DNA of 64,000 nt from Cymodocea nodosa (Eukaryota; Streptophyta; Magnoliopsida; Alismatales; Cymodoceaceae): positions 3,182,001 to 3,246,000 of the forward strand of contig CM072335.1 in the NCBI GenBank assembly GCA_036874045.1, given 5' to 3'. A program made the translations under genes and the position numbers. The notes under the pieces were generated by a model. The model did not search any database and was not told the origin of the DNA. It was given only the letters and a program-made list of their open reading frames with translations. Positions within the stretch are counted from its first letter, which is position 1; each line of letters begins with the position of its first letter. This document shows positions 27,801 to 42,800 of the stretch, piece after piece.

Positions 27801-30800
27801 CAAACACTATAGCATCCAGAACTGTCTACACCCCCCACCCCTCAAAAAAAAACAAAAAATAAAAATAAAACCATGAAAGGAGTTAAATCCTAGTGAAAAG
27901 TGGATATTATTCAACTATTGTCAATATTGTAGCTCAGAATGAATTAACATTATGAGTCATTGATCAAAGAAGTGTTGGAAAACATTTGAAATGGAAATTC
28001 AGCAGTAAAAAAAAAAGGATTCCTTTATCAAAGTAGAAGTTTAATGTGATGCTTTCTATGCAGGATATTGTTAACTAAACGTATGCAGAACCTGATTAAT
28101 GGATTGGTTTGCTCCATTATCCTGCAGTTCTGGGGGACGATCAGCAGTAAGCAACAAAAGTGGAACAAAACTTTGGCTTGCCTCCACAACCTGTGATAAG
28201 CATTATAAGGATTAACAAAATATGATAATTATAACTGAATAAAGGATGGGCAAAAAATGTGATTGTGGTCTGAACTGATGCAGACTTGCAGAAGAATTAA
28301 TGAAATATAGCAAAACTTACTGCAGGAAGAAGATTTGAAACAGCAGTGCCTGATGTTGTTATCACTACTGCAGGCTTTAAGGATCCTTTCCCATAACCAA
28401 CAGCATGAAATGCAAGTGAACGCTCATCAAAACAAGATGTACATGTTGTTAGAGGATGGCTGGCTGCACATATTGCCAGTGGAGACGACCTTGACCCAGG
28501 TGCTACACAAAAGTACTAAATTGAAGACATGTCAGAAGGAAAGGAGATTCAAAAGTAAACTTCTTTCTATTTCCAAGAGCTCTCACCTTCAAACCAAGTC
28601 GAACACATTCTTCAACAATAAGTGATGACCAGACAGCATTAATATCTGGGCAATCTTTTATTGAAAATTTTGATTCGCAAGAATATGTCACCTGGAAGCA
28701 TTAAAAAGACAGATTGATGTGAATGCTGATGAGATCTGACTCGAACAATGTCCCTTCTTTCTAGACATACTAAATCCAGGAAGCATCCTCTTCACAGGGA
28801 ATATAATTTTCCTGCTACAGGGTATATTAAGACCCAAAGACTCCAAACATATAACTCATAAAAGATAGATGCTCATGGAATGAAGATATAGCTTTAAATG
28901 GATGCATTCACAATATCTGATTAATGCTTGTTCAACCATTTTAAACTAATAATTTCTGTGAAAACAAGGGGAAAATGATCTAGTGCATAGACTGTGGTGG
29001 CAGTGCTGGGAGGGGTGGAAAGGAATGGTGGCAATGGTGGGAGGCTGTGGCAAGGATGGCAGTGGCATTGTGTCAACATGCAGGATTGGAGAAGCAAGGA
29101 CCTTCGGTGGGTGGCAGCCTCAGGGAGATATATGGTTAGGTTCTCCACTTCCTTTTTCCAGGATTAGGGCCTAGAGAAGTGGATGCATGTCAACATGTAG
29201 GACTTGGGTGACTACCAACACTACAGCATAGACTGTTGGATTTGAAAGAGCAGAGGATGGGAGGACCATGGGGCAGAGGAACAACTAGGGTGTCTATCAT
29301 CACCACCACAGCAAGGTGATGAGCCAGGTAAGGACTCTCTTGCTTCTTTTTCTCTCTAAAAAAACTTGACTATGATACCATGTGAAAACAAGGAAATTTG
29401 GAAAATTGTTATTCAATTAACTATTGTAGACCTCTATAAATATGGGTTATATGGTGGGACCTATTACATGATAGATAATATGAGACTATTACCCACTATT
29501 GATAAAAACTCTAACAGTTTCATTTTTGGGAAAGATATCATTGCACGAAGTGGCAACGGGAGTGACATCTTTTACACCTATATCCATTTGGGAACTGGTA
29601 CACTAGATGAAAATCAAGTTATTTTCCCCTTACCAAATAGCCCAAGGCTTGTTCCCGTGTTCCCAAATCATAGGCAGTGTTTTCATGCCGTAATCATGAA
29701 AATAGTCTTTCCAGCCTAAAAATAGATATTGCAAAGTGTCATTCCACACCTCATCGTTCATGACAACATGATGATGCAAGCTGGTCTCAAATCCTACCAA
29801 CAGGACTGATCATATGAGTTGGTACCATACCATAAAATTCTTGTGAGAAAAACAAAGGATTATTGCCTTTTGTAATGATCCTATGTGAATTACATAAGCT
29901 AGGACTCATATCTTCAACTTCATCTGCCAATAACTTGATCTTTGTCCTTAATAGCAACAAGTCACCAATATAAAACCTTTGTTGGGAGAAGAAAATCAAA
30001 TGTGCATATATAGACCCAAGATCCATATATGGATAGCCATGTCTCTAACACTCCTGAAATTGAAGCATATACATCAACTACGCCCAGTTTGTAGCACATT
30101 GACTCAAATTTTTAAATCCAGCCCTTCTGTGAAATGTCTATCAATTGTTGCAAGGATTGGGTGTAGCATGTGACTACAATATCATTCATCACCACATCCT
30201 TAACAGAGCACCAACAAGCAATTGACTTCAATATGATAGAAGACAAAATCAAGGAAAGCCTCGGTGAATACAAAGTGGACTGCCACACATCTAATAGTCA
30301 TTGTCCAATATCATGACACTGAATTTCTCAAACCATGCATGAAGGTTCTGCTTAAAACTATAAATAACATTTCTAAGAAGGAAAACATGGTTCTCCAAAT
30401 AAACCTACTGAGAAAAGTCACCGTAGAGAAATTTATTCTTTACATCAAATTGACAAAGCAACCAACCATAGCAACTAAGAAAGTCTCTACATACTACCCA
30501 ATATGGAGTTTAAGTGAACCACAGCTAAGAAAGTCTCTACATGGCCACTCCATACATCAAAGTGAAGCCTCAAACCACCAGTCACGTTTTATATCTTTCC
30601 GCCAAACCATCCAGCTTATGCTTGACTGTAAATACTTGCAATAGACTATGTTTGTTTCTTCAGGGTGAGCCATCAAGTCCCATGTATCATGATAAACCAA
30701 TGTTGAAATTCTACATCTATAGTAGTTTCCCAATCTGTAATAGTCAACTCTTCCTGATACTTCCTAGAAACAAATTCGACTGAAATTAGATAAGACATGA

Positions 30801-33800
30801 TGAAGTAAGGAGTGAAGTTAATTATAGGAAGCAAAATTGAAAATTAAATGTGTAGAAACACAAGAAATAGGCGGAAGTGGATTGATATTACCAAAGACAA
30901 TGTCTTTATATATAGAAACTACAAAAGCACAATCAACATAATTATAACAATGTGGGACTAAACCCATCATACACATAACTCTAATATATCATTTACTTTA
31001 GCATTCCCTTTTTACAACAAACTCAGTAAAATATTAGTTGAAAACAATAGATACAAAGAAAAACATAAAAGAAAACTAGCTGTAGCATAAGTGGCAGGAA
31101 AAGATAGTAATGGTTGCTGTAGCAGAAATAGCAGCAAGAAGAATAACCTAAAATATGTTTAATAGTAGATTAACCAATTGATAATACAATTTAAAACATT
31201 AAAATAGAAAGACAAATGTAGTTTATCCTCCGAAAGTAAAGGTAGGTAAATAAAATGTGATCTACACTCAGGAGTTTTTCTTCCTTTTTCCCTTTTGTTA
31301 GCTTCCACCAATTTTTAAAAAAAAAATTCACAATTTTTTCTCTTTTTTTCATTTTTTCTCCTTCCTCTTTCTCTCTCTGCTCACTTTTTTTGAACAATTT
31401 TTTTTTACCTATCTTTAGCTTCTACCACTATTTTTTGACATTTTTTATGCAATTTTTCCCTTTTTTCCTTCCTCTTTCTCTCTCTCCCTTCCACCACAAC
31501 TGTCCAAGTCGCATTCACAGTATTAACCTCATTATCAACCTTCATCATTGAGACCTGGTACTTCCTTCGAGACCCCAAAAGGCTCTCCTCTTTCCTCCTT
31601 TGTTTCCTGGCCATCCATCCCATCACAACAGCAACAACAAAATAGAAGAAGATTCTAGCAAACCAGTAGTGTAACATACTTCATCAGCTCGCCATCTTCT
31701 GATCAAAGCCTAAATATCTCAAACCCTAACAAGAAATGATGGGCAAAGGGAGGAGAGAACCAGAGATGATAGTGGTGCAAGCAAAGGGTGGCAGTGCAAC
31801 AGATAGTGAGGGTGGGAGCAAGGGTCGGATCTAGGTTTTTCTTGTATTGATTTCTTGATCAACTCTTCTTCTCCCTAAGGAGGAGCAGTTGAGGAGAAAG
31901 GGGCAACAATCTACAACAATGGTGGGAGAGGGGTGGCAAGGTCCTAACGACAGCAACAAATGTTGGATGTGTAGGAGACAATGGCAATGTGTGTTGACAA
32001 AACACATACTTAAAAAGACTTATCACAAACAGGACTCAAATCCTAAACAAATGCAACAAAGCCAAACATTTGCAACAAAAGAGAGAACAACTCGTTATTC
32101 ATACATATACATCAAAGAGGAGAAATCCCCACATCCAAGTGGAGAAGAGAGCAGCTTGTTAACCTAGCAACCAACTGTAAGAACACCATCAAACCGTAAA
32201 AATTTTGGAGCTCTCATCTCCAACATCATGGTTTAAACTACATGATACAACATGTCACCAACATCCTTAATTCAATCTAGCATTAAAAAGCTAACAACCT
32301 TGGATACAATTATACAAACGATTAAATCTTAAATCTAGTCTTGGCCTAAGTTGTCCATCTTATTACAATTAATAATTTTCTAGAATTTATTATACATAAT
32401 AATCTTTTCAATCCCAAAGCATTTTAGGCAATGCAATTAATTTAATATTGAGCTTTACCATTCTATTTTTATAGGCAAGTGTATCTGAAAGTCTGAAGTA
32501 AGATTGAAAAAAATCTTGGAATATTTCCTGCAATAAAGGACAAAAAATAAATTATCATAAAGTACAAGTATAACATTAGTATTCAAAAAATTATGATTTA
32601 AACAAAGACAGCTCAAGATTAGACAAACTTCAGCGGTCAATTACCAGGTCAGAGAAAATACCAGTTGAGAGCCATTGGAATTAGTATCTTGTGTGACTAG
32701 ATTTTCTGCATGCAGGTATACCTTCAAATTTTAAAAGCAAAGATATGGTCAATTTTAAATTTAAGAATATCGCAGTATCCTAAACGCCAACAGAATATAA
32801 GTGCATCATAATTAGCAAAAAATCAAAATCTAGTAGCATTGTAATTGCAGATATAAGTGTAAAACAAACATAAAGAGACTAAAGAAACATGTTATTGAAG
32901 ATCTCAATAAACATTATAATCTTTCTACATATTTATAGAAGATCACAAAAGTAATGAATACTCATGTTGAAACAAAGAAATAGGTAGAAGTAAATGAACA
33001 CATTAGCAAAGATAAGGGTCACTTTATATATAGAAGGTACAAAACAGAAACAAATACCAATGTGGGACTAAACCCACATACACCTAAAACTCTAATACAT
33101 TATTTTCCCTGACACTTCTTTAAACTAAAGTTAAGGTTTCAAATATCAATATTGTATCAAGGATCAATCCCCTGAAAAAAAGAAAATATATCAAGGATTG
33201 AAAATTGTATTGGTAGAAACACAATACCTTCATAAAAATAACCAAAAAAACTTCAAATTTTAACTTGAAATATAAGGATAAGAAAAAGTAAGCTTTAATA
33301 AGTACATAAAAACACTTAGATAAACTTTTTAGGCAATTATCATACATAAAATGTCAATTAAATAGAGATATAGCAGTCGCATGAGAAAAGTCTTTTTTTC
33401 TTTTTTTCTGTAGATAAACACTCTTTTGTTCTATATTTTTTTCTCTCCTTTTTGTCTTGTTTTCATTTTTTTGTTCTCTTATTTTTCATTTTCTAGGACT
33501 TCCACCATTTTTTTAACACAATTTTTGTACATTTTTTCTTCTCCCCATGTCTTGTTTTTCCCCTTTTCTTTCTCTCCTTTTTTTCTTTTTCTTTCACCTT
33601 TTCTTTTACTTATTCCTTTTTTTTTCTTTCTCTCTCCCTTTCCATGTTCTTTTTTTTTCTTTTCTCCTCTTACTCCTTTTTTTCTTTTTAATAGCACACA
33701 AAACCCCTCCTTTCCTGTTCTTCCTTTTTCCTCTCCTCACTTAAAAACCTAATGGGTTATGATAGTGGCAAAGAGGAAGGGAGGAGATAGATGAGGAAAA

Positions 33801-36800
33801 GGTAGAAATCTGTATTGACACAAGCAAAAAGAGGATGAATCCCCATTAAAACAAGAGGAAGCCCTAGATGAGCTCTCATAAACAATGATGGTGTTGAAAG
33901 CTTTGGAGATGATTAACGATGGTGGAGAAAGATGGAGGTGAGACTAGGAGGGCAACTAGACACCCTTGTTGGGGCCAAAAGGCAATGATGGATGCCCTAG
34001 ACAAGCTTAGTAACAAAGATGGGAGGGTCAAATGGGGCCTGGTGCTTTGTTCCCTAAACAACTAGGACTGAAGATGGCAAAGGAAGAGCTTGAAAGAGAC
34101 ATTGGTTGTTGGATGGAAGTGGTGGTTGGTTGGTTGGAGGTGGTGTTAGTTAGGCCTAGATAAGGGTTGTGATGATGATGGTCGGAAGGAGAGTGGTGGC
34201 TAGTAATTCCTTCCTCCTTACCTAGATTTCTCGCACTTTTTAGACTCTTAAAATTTAAACTCAAATACCATGTCAGAACAAAAAAATAGATAGAAGTAAA
34301 TTGATACATTAGAAAAGATAAGGATCTCTCTATATATAAAGGCTATATAAAAGATATAAATACAACTCTACTAATGTGGGACTAAAACCCTAATACATTA
34401 TTTTCTCTAACTCATGTAAAGATCCATATACCCCAACATCATGTCTCACTCTCCAATCTTCTTCTATCCAACCACCTCAATTTACCACCAAGTAACATGT
34501 AAATACCTCAATAAATGCTACAATAGAGATACACTTCACAAACTCAAAATCTGATAGCAACACATACTGCTCACCTAACTTAAGCATCAAAGAGAATTTA
34601 ATGGCCCATACATTGTGACCACAACTACATTGTGCCCAAAAGTAACTAGAACATCTAGAGCATTGAATGCCTAGAAACGTATTCAATGAGGTAATTTAAC
34701 AAAGTGACCCTCGAGTATGTTGTTGAAAACAAAGGAATAAAAGCTGAAAATGTGTCAAGATATTGCCACTATCAAGAATATAAATCATATAAAAAATTTT
34801 AGTCATACATTTTGTACATTTAAATGCAATTTTTGTTTATTAGTCATTAAACTGATGTAACCATATAGTATCACATGGCCAAATTAATCTGATGTAAATA
34901 TATTCTAGGATCACATGACTAAGCTAATACGTAAGAATCGTAGAAGAGAAAATACCATTTTGGCATCTTTTATTAACATTAGGTCGTCTTCCTCATATAT
35001 GTCTTTGTCATTGAAGGGTGCATTGGTGGATAGACCAAAGCATGTAATCTGCAACCAATAATTACCAAAAGAAAGAAAAAAAAGATAAATATGACTTCAG
35101 AGGAACAAGAGAGTAGAAAAATGAAGATGCAGAATTGAAAAGCATAGTCAATCCACCAACACAAAGAACAAGAGGTCCTGATTTTGCAAAACTGCACATA
35201 TAAAGCTCATATGGTTAAGAAAAATCACAATACTATGACAGTAATAACTCATCAAATTGTTAACTTACTTTATCAAGATAAAATTCAACAGACTGGATGG
35301 CATGCTGAAGTTTGTGCAATCGATGGATGTCCCAAATCACTGTTGATGCTAACATAGAACCACTTTCAAATTCATCCAGCTCAATCTGAAAAAGACAATC
35401 TCAATTACAAAGCCTTAGCTTCAACTACCAAAGAAAAATATAACTTAGCACACATCAATGGGCTTATTAACAGGGAAGAAGCTTTATAAAAAGTTTCCAC
35501 CTGTGGAATAAAAATCTGATGTGGTTCATTCTTATGGTTTGCTGGGAATGTTTCCTCCATATCATTGATACCTATGAACCCATAAGCCCTTATCAGGGTT
35601 GAATCAACGGAAAGATATCTGCAGAACATACAGTAGTAATGCCACATATTTTCAGCAAATCACTGCAAATGTCAGTGACTTTAACATTACATATTCACAA
35701 TCTCTTCTCAGGTAAGAGAAGACTAAAAGATGGAGAATTAAAAGACTGAAAGATTTTTATCTAAATTTAACTAATTTATATTTTATGGAATATAATAATT
35801 ATGAAGCACGCAAATTATCTCAGTTACTTGCAACATTACTGCCTTCTTCATGCTTTTGGATTTCATGGGCAATCATCAATCACAGCATTACAAAATTTTT
35901 ATGGCCATGGAAGTTGTACCATGTACTTTATCTCTAATTATAAATTAAGATACCAAATATATCATTGTTCAAGAGGAACTAAGAGAATTAAGTGAATTAG
36001 AGAGAATTCTAAGCTATTAAGGGGGGGTTTGTGTATGATAGAAAGAAATGGAAAAAAAACGAAAAGAAAAGTAACAGAAAGTTAAAACAAAATATAAGAT
36101 ATTTATGTGCAACAGAAAGTAAAGAAAAATTTGATAAACTTTTTGCTACAACATTTTCGAGAAAGATTTTTCTTTGTACATTATTTTCCACCTTAAGGAA
36201 GGTTTGTATACAATGGAAAGTGGTAAAAAAAGACAGAAATGAAAGTAATAGAAAACTAAAACAAAATGTAGGAGAATTGTATATGATGGAAAGTAGAGAA
36301 AAGTTTGATAAACTTTCCACTTCAACTTTTCTGAAAAAGTTTTTTTTCGTACCTCATTTTCAATTCTGAGAGATGTGAAACAGTCAGAAAGTAAAGACAC
36401 ATTCCTATCATATAGACATATCTAATGGGCTAAGTCAATGTGGGTCGACCCAACCCAACTTTGTAATAGATCACTCGGCCTAATTTAAAAAATCAAATTG
36501 TGTTGTCCTACATAAGTTTTAAATTTTGACTTGCAGGCCACCACAGGCCAACTTGTAGACCACCATAGGCTAGCTCACAAGCCACCACAAGCCAACCCAT
36601 GGACTCGCAAGCTAAACGTTCAACCCAAACATTCATTTACAAACATTTGGTCAAAGTTCAAACAAATGTTTTTTACGAACATTTGTTTACAAACATTTAG
36701 TTAAAGTTCAAACGAATGATCATAAAAATAAAAATGTTTGAAAAGCAAACATTTGTTTTTTCAAACGTTTAACATTCAAAAATATTAGAATGTTTAGATA

Positions 36801-39800
36801 GAAGAAGAGGGAAAGGGAAAAGGAGAGAAAAGAAGATGTAAAAACCTATAAATAAAGGAGAAGGATTAGAATTTTTTTCAAAACTCATTCAATCTTCTTT
36901 TTCTCTTTCATAAAACATATAAAATTTTCAGGTTTCAAACTTCCAGCTTTCAAATTCCTTTAACTTTCAACTTTTGTCTCCAAAAATGACACACAACTTC
37001 AATAAGTTTTCAACAACACTAGTGATGATAATTTTCCAATATTTCAGCTAAAAAAAAATACTTTCAATCTCAAATTATTGAAGTTGGAACATCTTCAAAT
37101 ACTACTACTAAACCTAAAAGAATATCTATTTTATGGTCAAAATTTATAATAAAGATGAAAAATTTGAGAGACAGTATTATAACAAAAAAAATCTACTATA
37201 ACATTTGTAATACAGACTTTTCTTGCAAAACTTTAGACAGTACAAAACATTTATCTAAACATTTAACTAATTGTTCATCTAAAAATCTTGAAAAAATAAA
37301 ATAGTTCAAACACAAATTAATTTTAACTCTAGAGTTAATATAACACAATAACGTTATAATTCTAAGAATGTTAGAGAACTACATGTGAAATTTATTATTG
37401 TTCAAAATTTACCTATTAATTTTGATGATAGTCAAACATTTTCAAGATTATATTTCACAAGCTTATTATCCACAATTTAAAAAAAATTTTAAAAATACAA
37501 CTAGACAATATATTATTGATTTTTATAATAAACTTAAAATGAAACTAATTAATATAACAAATTTTATTAATACATGTGTAGTATGTACATCTAATATTCG
37601 AAAGGGTAAAACTAAAATAAAATATATTGTTGTTACTATATATTTTATTAATGATAATTAAGTTTTATAAAAAAGATTAATAAAATTTAGAAGAATAAAT
37701 CATCTACATAATGCTTAAAATATATTTTTTTTATTATGAAAATTTTTGAATTTTATGAAATTAAAGAAAAGTATATAGTATTACATTTGATAATGCAACT
37801 ACTAATAATACAATTATCCCTATGTTTAAAAATAGATTAACTCTACCAAATGATTTTACTTTATTTCATCAAAGATGCATATGTCATATAATTAATCTTA
37901 TAGTTCAAGAAAAAGTTGAAGAAATAAAACATTTTGTAAAAAATATTAGAACTATATTAACTTATATTTTAACTAGTGGTAAACATCAATAGGAATTTAA
38001 TTATGTATATAATTCTTTTGATTTACTACTTAAAACATTTACAATGGATGTTTCTCATAGATGAAATTATTTATATTTAATGTTAGATAATTGTTTACCT
38101 TATAAAGAAGCTATAAAAACTTATTATAATAATAGAATTAATGATAATACAACATCATTAAATGAAAATGATTTTGCAATAGTTAATTATTTTGTTAAAT
38201 TTTTGAAATCATTTTATAATGCAACAAAATATTTAATAGGAATATATCATTCTACCTTTGTTTATGTAATACACCATTTATATAATATTACAAGAGTTTT
38301 TAACAATTATGGTAATTATCCATTTTTTACACCTATAATTTAAAAAATGAAAGAAAAATTTTAAAATATTGGAATAATATACCTCTTTTATATACATTAA
38401 GTGTTTATTTAAATCCTAGAACTAAAATAAAAGTTGTTAGAAAATTAATAATTGCAATACAAAATTGATTAAATATAGAATTTAATGTAACAATTGAAAA
38501 TATACAAGAAAATTTAAACATGTTTGATTTATATGTTACAAAATATGAACCAAAATAAACAAAATATACATCTTATATACCACAATCATCATCAATTTAT
38601 GATTTTAATATATTTGTTGATAATTATAATGATTTTAGCAAGAATTAATTAATTTTAATAATACTAATTGTAACTATTTAGTAAGAGAAAATCCTAATTT
38701 CCTAAATTTTGATGTAATTAATTAGTAAAAAAAATAAAAAGATATATTTCCTATTTTATCTTTAATGACTATAAATTTACTAAAGTTGAGTTTTGCCGGT
38801 GATGGTGGAAGAAAGGAAAAAAAGGAAGAGAAAGAGAGGAAGAAGAAGAAAACCTATTTTATCTTCATATATTATCTCCAAAGAGGTTACACCCTTATAT
38901 ACTTACATAGAGATAAATGGATTCATAAATAGATCCTCAAAATATTAGATCTCTAACACTCCCCCTTAAGTTGGAGTATACATATCAAACATACTTAGCT
39001 TACTACAAAGTCTTCTAAAATCATTTACACCAAGCCTTTTTGTAAGGATATCTGCAACTTAATCTTCAGATCGGACATAGGGAGTTGATATGATCTTCTT
39101 CTAAACATTATTATGAATGAAGTGACAATTCACTTCTACATGCTTCATTCTCTCATGAAAGGTAGGATTAGCAGTAATGTGTATGACAGCTTGATTATCA
39201 CAATACATTGGCATTAGGTCACAACTGTCAAATCCCAATTCAAACAATAAAGCTTTTAACTAAATTAATTCTACAGTGGTGCTAGACATATTATGATATT
39301 CAACCTCAATGCTAGATTTGGCAATAACATTCTGTTTCTTGCTTCGCCATGTGACAAAATTACCTCCAACACAGGTTAGAAAACCAGATGTAGATTTTCT
39401 ATTGTTTTTGTCTCCAACATAACCTGCATTAGAGTATCCTTCAATGTTTAAATGGTCATGCTTCTTATATAGGAGTCCTTTCCCAAGAGTTTGCTTTATA
39501 TAAGCTAGAAACCAAAGAACTCCTCACCAATGAACTTCTCTAGGTGAGTGCATGAACTGACTGAGAAGGTTAACAGTGTAACTAATATCAGGTCTGGTCA
39601 CTGTTAAATAAATGAGTTTACCAACCAGTCTTCTGTATCTCCCTGGATCATCAAATATAGGAGAATCAGTATCCCACAAGGAGTGAGTCTACTCAATGGG
39701 TGTATCTTATGGCTTGCAACCCTCACATTTTGTTTCCTTAAAGAGATCTAGAGCATATTTTCTTTGAGACAAATACAATATTCCAGTAGAATGAACAAAT

Positions 39801-42800
39801 TCAATCCCTAAGAAGTATTAAGGAATACCTATATCCTTTGTGGCAAAGTGTCTTCGAAGGAAGTTCTTAGTAGCTTCAATGCCTTGGACATCACTTTCTA
39901 TCAGTAACATGTCATCCACATACACAGCAAGGATAATAACCCCATGAGAAGTGTGTTTGACAAAGATAAAGTGATCAACCTTGCAACTGTCAAAGTCATC
40001 ACTCCACATGACCTTGCAAAAAGTTTCAAACCAAACTTTGAGACTTTGTTTAAGACCATAGATGGCCTTGTGAAGGTCACACACTTGCATCTCCCCCTGA
40101 ACAACATAGCCAAGTGATTGTTTCATGTAAACCTATTCATCAAGATCACCATATAGAAAAGTATTTTTTACATCTATTTGCACCAAGGGCCAAAAAGAAT
40201 TGATGGTCATAGATAGAAGAACTCGAATAGAGTCAAGGAGAGCTACTAGAGAGAAAGTGTCAAACTAGTCAATCTTATACTCTTGAGTAAAACCATGCGC
40301 AACTGGACAAGCCTTATAGTGATCAACGGTACCATCAGGTCATCGCTTAACGATAAACACCCATCTACAAGAGACAACATTCGCCTGAGAGGGACGAGGA
40401 ATAAGATCCCACGTGCTATGAGAAAGAAGGGCATCAATCTCATCATCCATAGTAGCCTTCTAATAAGGGACCTGAAGTGCATCTTGATAATCCTTAGGTA
40501 TAGACTCATCAGTGAGAGCAAGAGCAAAAGCACGATCAGTATAAGAAAGGTTAACATAGGAGACAACATGGGAGAGAAGATGTTGTATGCAGGAGCAAGT
40601 TCCTTTACGTAATGCAATGGAAAGATCCACTTCTGCAAAGGGTGTGGGGTGTAAAGGTGGCTCTGGAGAAGAAAAGGAGCTTGCAGCTAGGTCAAAGGAT
40701 ACAGGAGGATCTACCATAAGAGGCGTGTGTTGTCGACGACGATAAACCTATAAAGTATCTAGAGGGTAGGTCTCAATGAGGTGTGATTCCTCTAAAGAAG
40801 TTGTGGCACTATGAGAAAGGAAAGTGTCAAGAATGAGAGGACTAGGGGTAAGAGTAGAGACGGTAAGTGAAGATGCAATAACACTAAAATATGGTTGAGA
40901 CTCAAAAAAGATGACATCTATAGAGACATAACAACGTTTGGTGGGAGGATAGTATAAACGGTATCTCTTTTGGTGACAATGATACCCAACAAAGACACAG
41001 TTAATTACCCGAGGAGACAACTTGTCAAGTCTGAGAGTATGATCATGTACAAATGCTACACAGTCAAAAACCTTAAGAGAAATGGGAAAAGAGTCTCTAT
41101 CAGAGTAGAGACGGTGCAAAGGGATGTCACCTCTCAAGGGAGTAGAGAGCATCCGGTTAATTAGAAAAACTAAAGTAAGCACAGCATCAACCCAAAGGTA
41201 ATGAGGAACCTATATATGAACCATAAAAGTACGAGCAACATCAAAAATGTGACGATGCTTGCGCTCAACCATACCATTCTATTAAAAGGTGTGGAGGCAA
41301 GTAGTTTGATGGATTATGTTAGAAGAGGCACAAAAACTATGAAATTGATGGTGCATAAACTCAAGAGCATTATCAGTACATAAAATTTTAGGAAAAATAG
41401 AGAATTGATTTTTAATTTCAACCAAGAAAGTTTTCAATACATCAAGAACATCTTTGTGGGACTTTAACAAATAAGTCCAAGCAACACGAGAATGGTCATC
41501 TACAAAGACTATGTAATACTTGTAACCACGACACGACATAACACAATTGAGACCTCAAATGTCACAATGAACAATATCAAACATACTAGTAGACGAAGTA
41601 AGATGCAACTGCTTAAAGGTAGCATGGTGATGCTTACCCAATTGACAAGACTCACACTGAAACAAAGATAAAGAAAGCCAATGAAGGGCTTGACACAATT
41701 TCCGATGAGATGGATGTCCAAGATGACAGTGCCACAAAAAGGAAGAATCAATGCTAGAGAGACTCGCCACCAGACCTCGAGGAATATGGTCACGAACCAG
41801 CACATAAGCTCTAGTGGTCGATGACTTACACCCTAAACCAATCCTCTTCCCTGTCTGAAGGCCTTGAAAGGTTACATGAAAAGGAAAAAAGGTCATAAAG
41901 CACTGTAACTAAGTAGTAATGGCACTAATCGACAAAATGTTAAAAGAAAACTCAGGGACATAAAAAACATCGTTTAGCCGTATCTGCGAGGAAACTTGTA
42001 TCTCTCCCTGACCAGATACGAGACACAAACGACCATCAACTATGACAATAGAGGTTTCATCAGAAAGTGCAGAAAGTTTATCAAACAAGGTGGATATACC
42101 TGATACATGAGAAGTGACTCTAGAGTCTAAGACCCAAGAATCATCTTTAGAAGCAATCAAGGTAGTGGAAGGCTGGATATCTGAGTGAGAAGATGGTGTC
42201 TGAGCGATCATGGCCATGAAAGGTTGTCCTTGTCCTTGGATGAGATGATCATAGTCTTCTTGAAACAAAGTAACGATACCAGAAGTGGAGGGAGGAGCAT
42301 AAGTAGTAGCTACATGAGTAAATTGAGACTTTAGATGTAGAAATTTATCCCAACACTTCTCAGATCTATGACCCAATTTACCACATCATTGACATTTGGA
42401 TCGCTGTCTATCTCCACAAGTGCCACGACCACGATTAGCACCATTTGAGACAACCAATGCAGATGGATCAGGGGTGAATATATTTGATGATCCAGTTGAC
42501 ACACACAAGGCCTTTCCAAAGGTTGCATCTAAACCCGGCATCTGTTCTGCACTAAGAATGGATCCTCGAATCTGTGAAGAAACATCCAAAGAGAGAGTAG
42601 CAAGGATGACGGCAACAGCAAGTTCTTCCTTGTACCTCTGAAAGGTGCAAATATCAGAAGTGGGTAGTTGATACACATTAAGCTCATTGATCAACCCACG
42701 TAAAGTACTAAAGAGTTGTTGTATGGAACCCTCTCCTTGTTGAAGTTGAAGAAGGTTTTCATAAACAGTGAAAGTATTAGATATATTCTTGTCGTGTCCA

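Larger units (their letters stand above)
3958..28691 (-). other. PHYLLO: PHYLLO module 2: MenD (SEPHCHC synthase), exons 8-16
   Basis: Residues about 325-935, a full-length MenD. This ThDP-dependent enzyme joins isochorismate and 2-oxoglutarate to give SEPHCHC. Landmarks: [14 protein letters not shown] (exon 8); [10 protein letters not shown] and [17 protein letters not shown] with the cofactor-activating Glu (exon 9); [13 protein letters not shown] (exon 10); [11 protein letters not shown] (exon 11); [13 protein letters not shown] (exon 12); [13 protein letters not shown] and [15 protein letters not shown] (exon 13); the ThDP/metal-binding [12 protein letters not shown] (exon 14) continued by [10 protein letters not shown] (exon 15). 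Exon 16 ([10 protein letters not shown]...) ends the module. All catalytic landmarks are present, so the module looks functional. One deviation is GGAIF where the Arabidopsis protein, as I recall it, has GGGIF. Confidence 0.93.

Noticed and set aside
28335..28625. Plus-strand 96-residue open frame
   Set aside because: Antisense of PHYLLO exons 8-9 (MenD N-terminus).
33426..33752. 108-residue Phe/Leu/Ser-rich open frame
   Set aside because: Produced by the C/T-rich internal tract of TRIM-like element T2; low complexity only.
34979..35197. Open stretch next to PHYLLO exon 6 ([11 protein letters not shown]... in one frame)
   Set aside because: It is not compatible with the phase leaving exon 5, and exon 6 (35048-34956) gives a clean splice instead; treated as intron.
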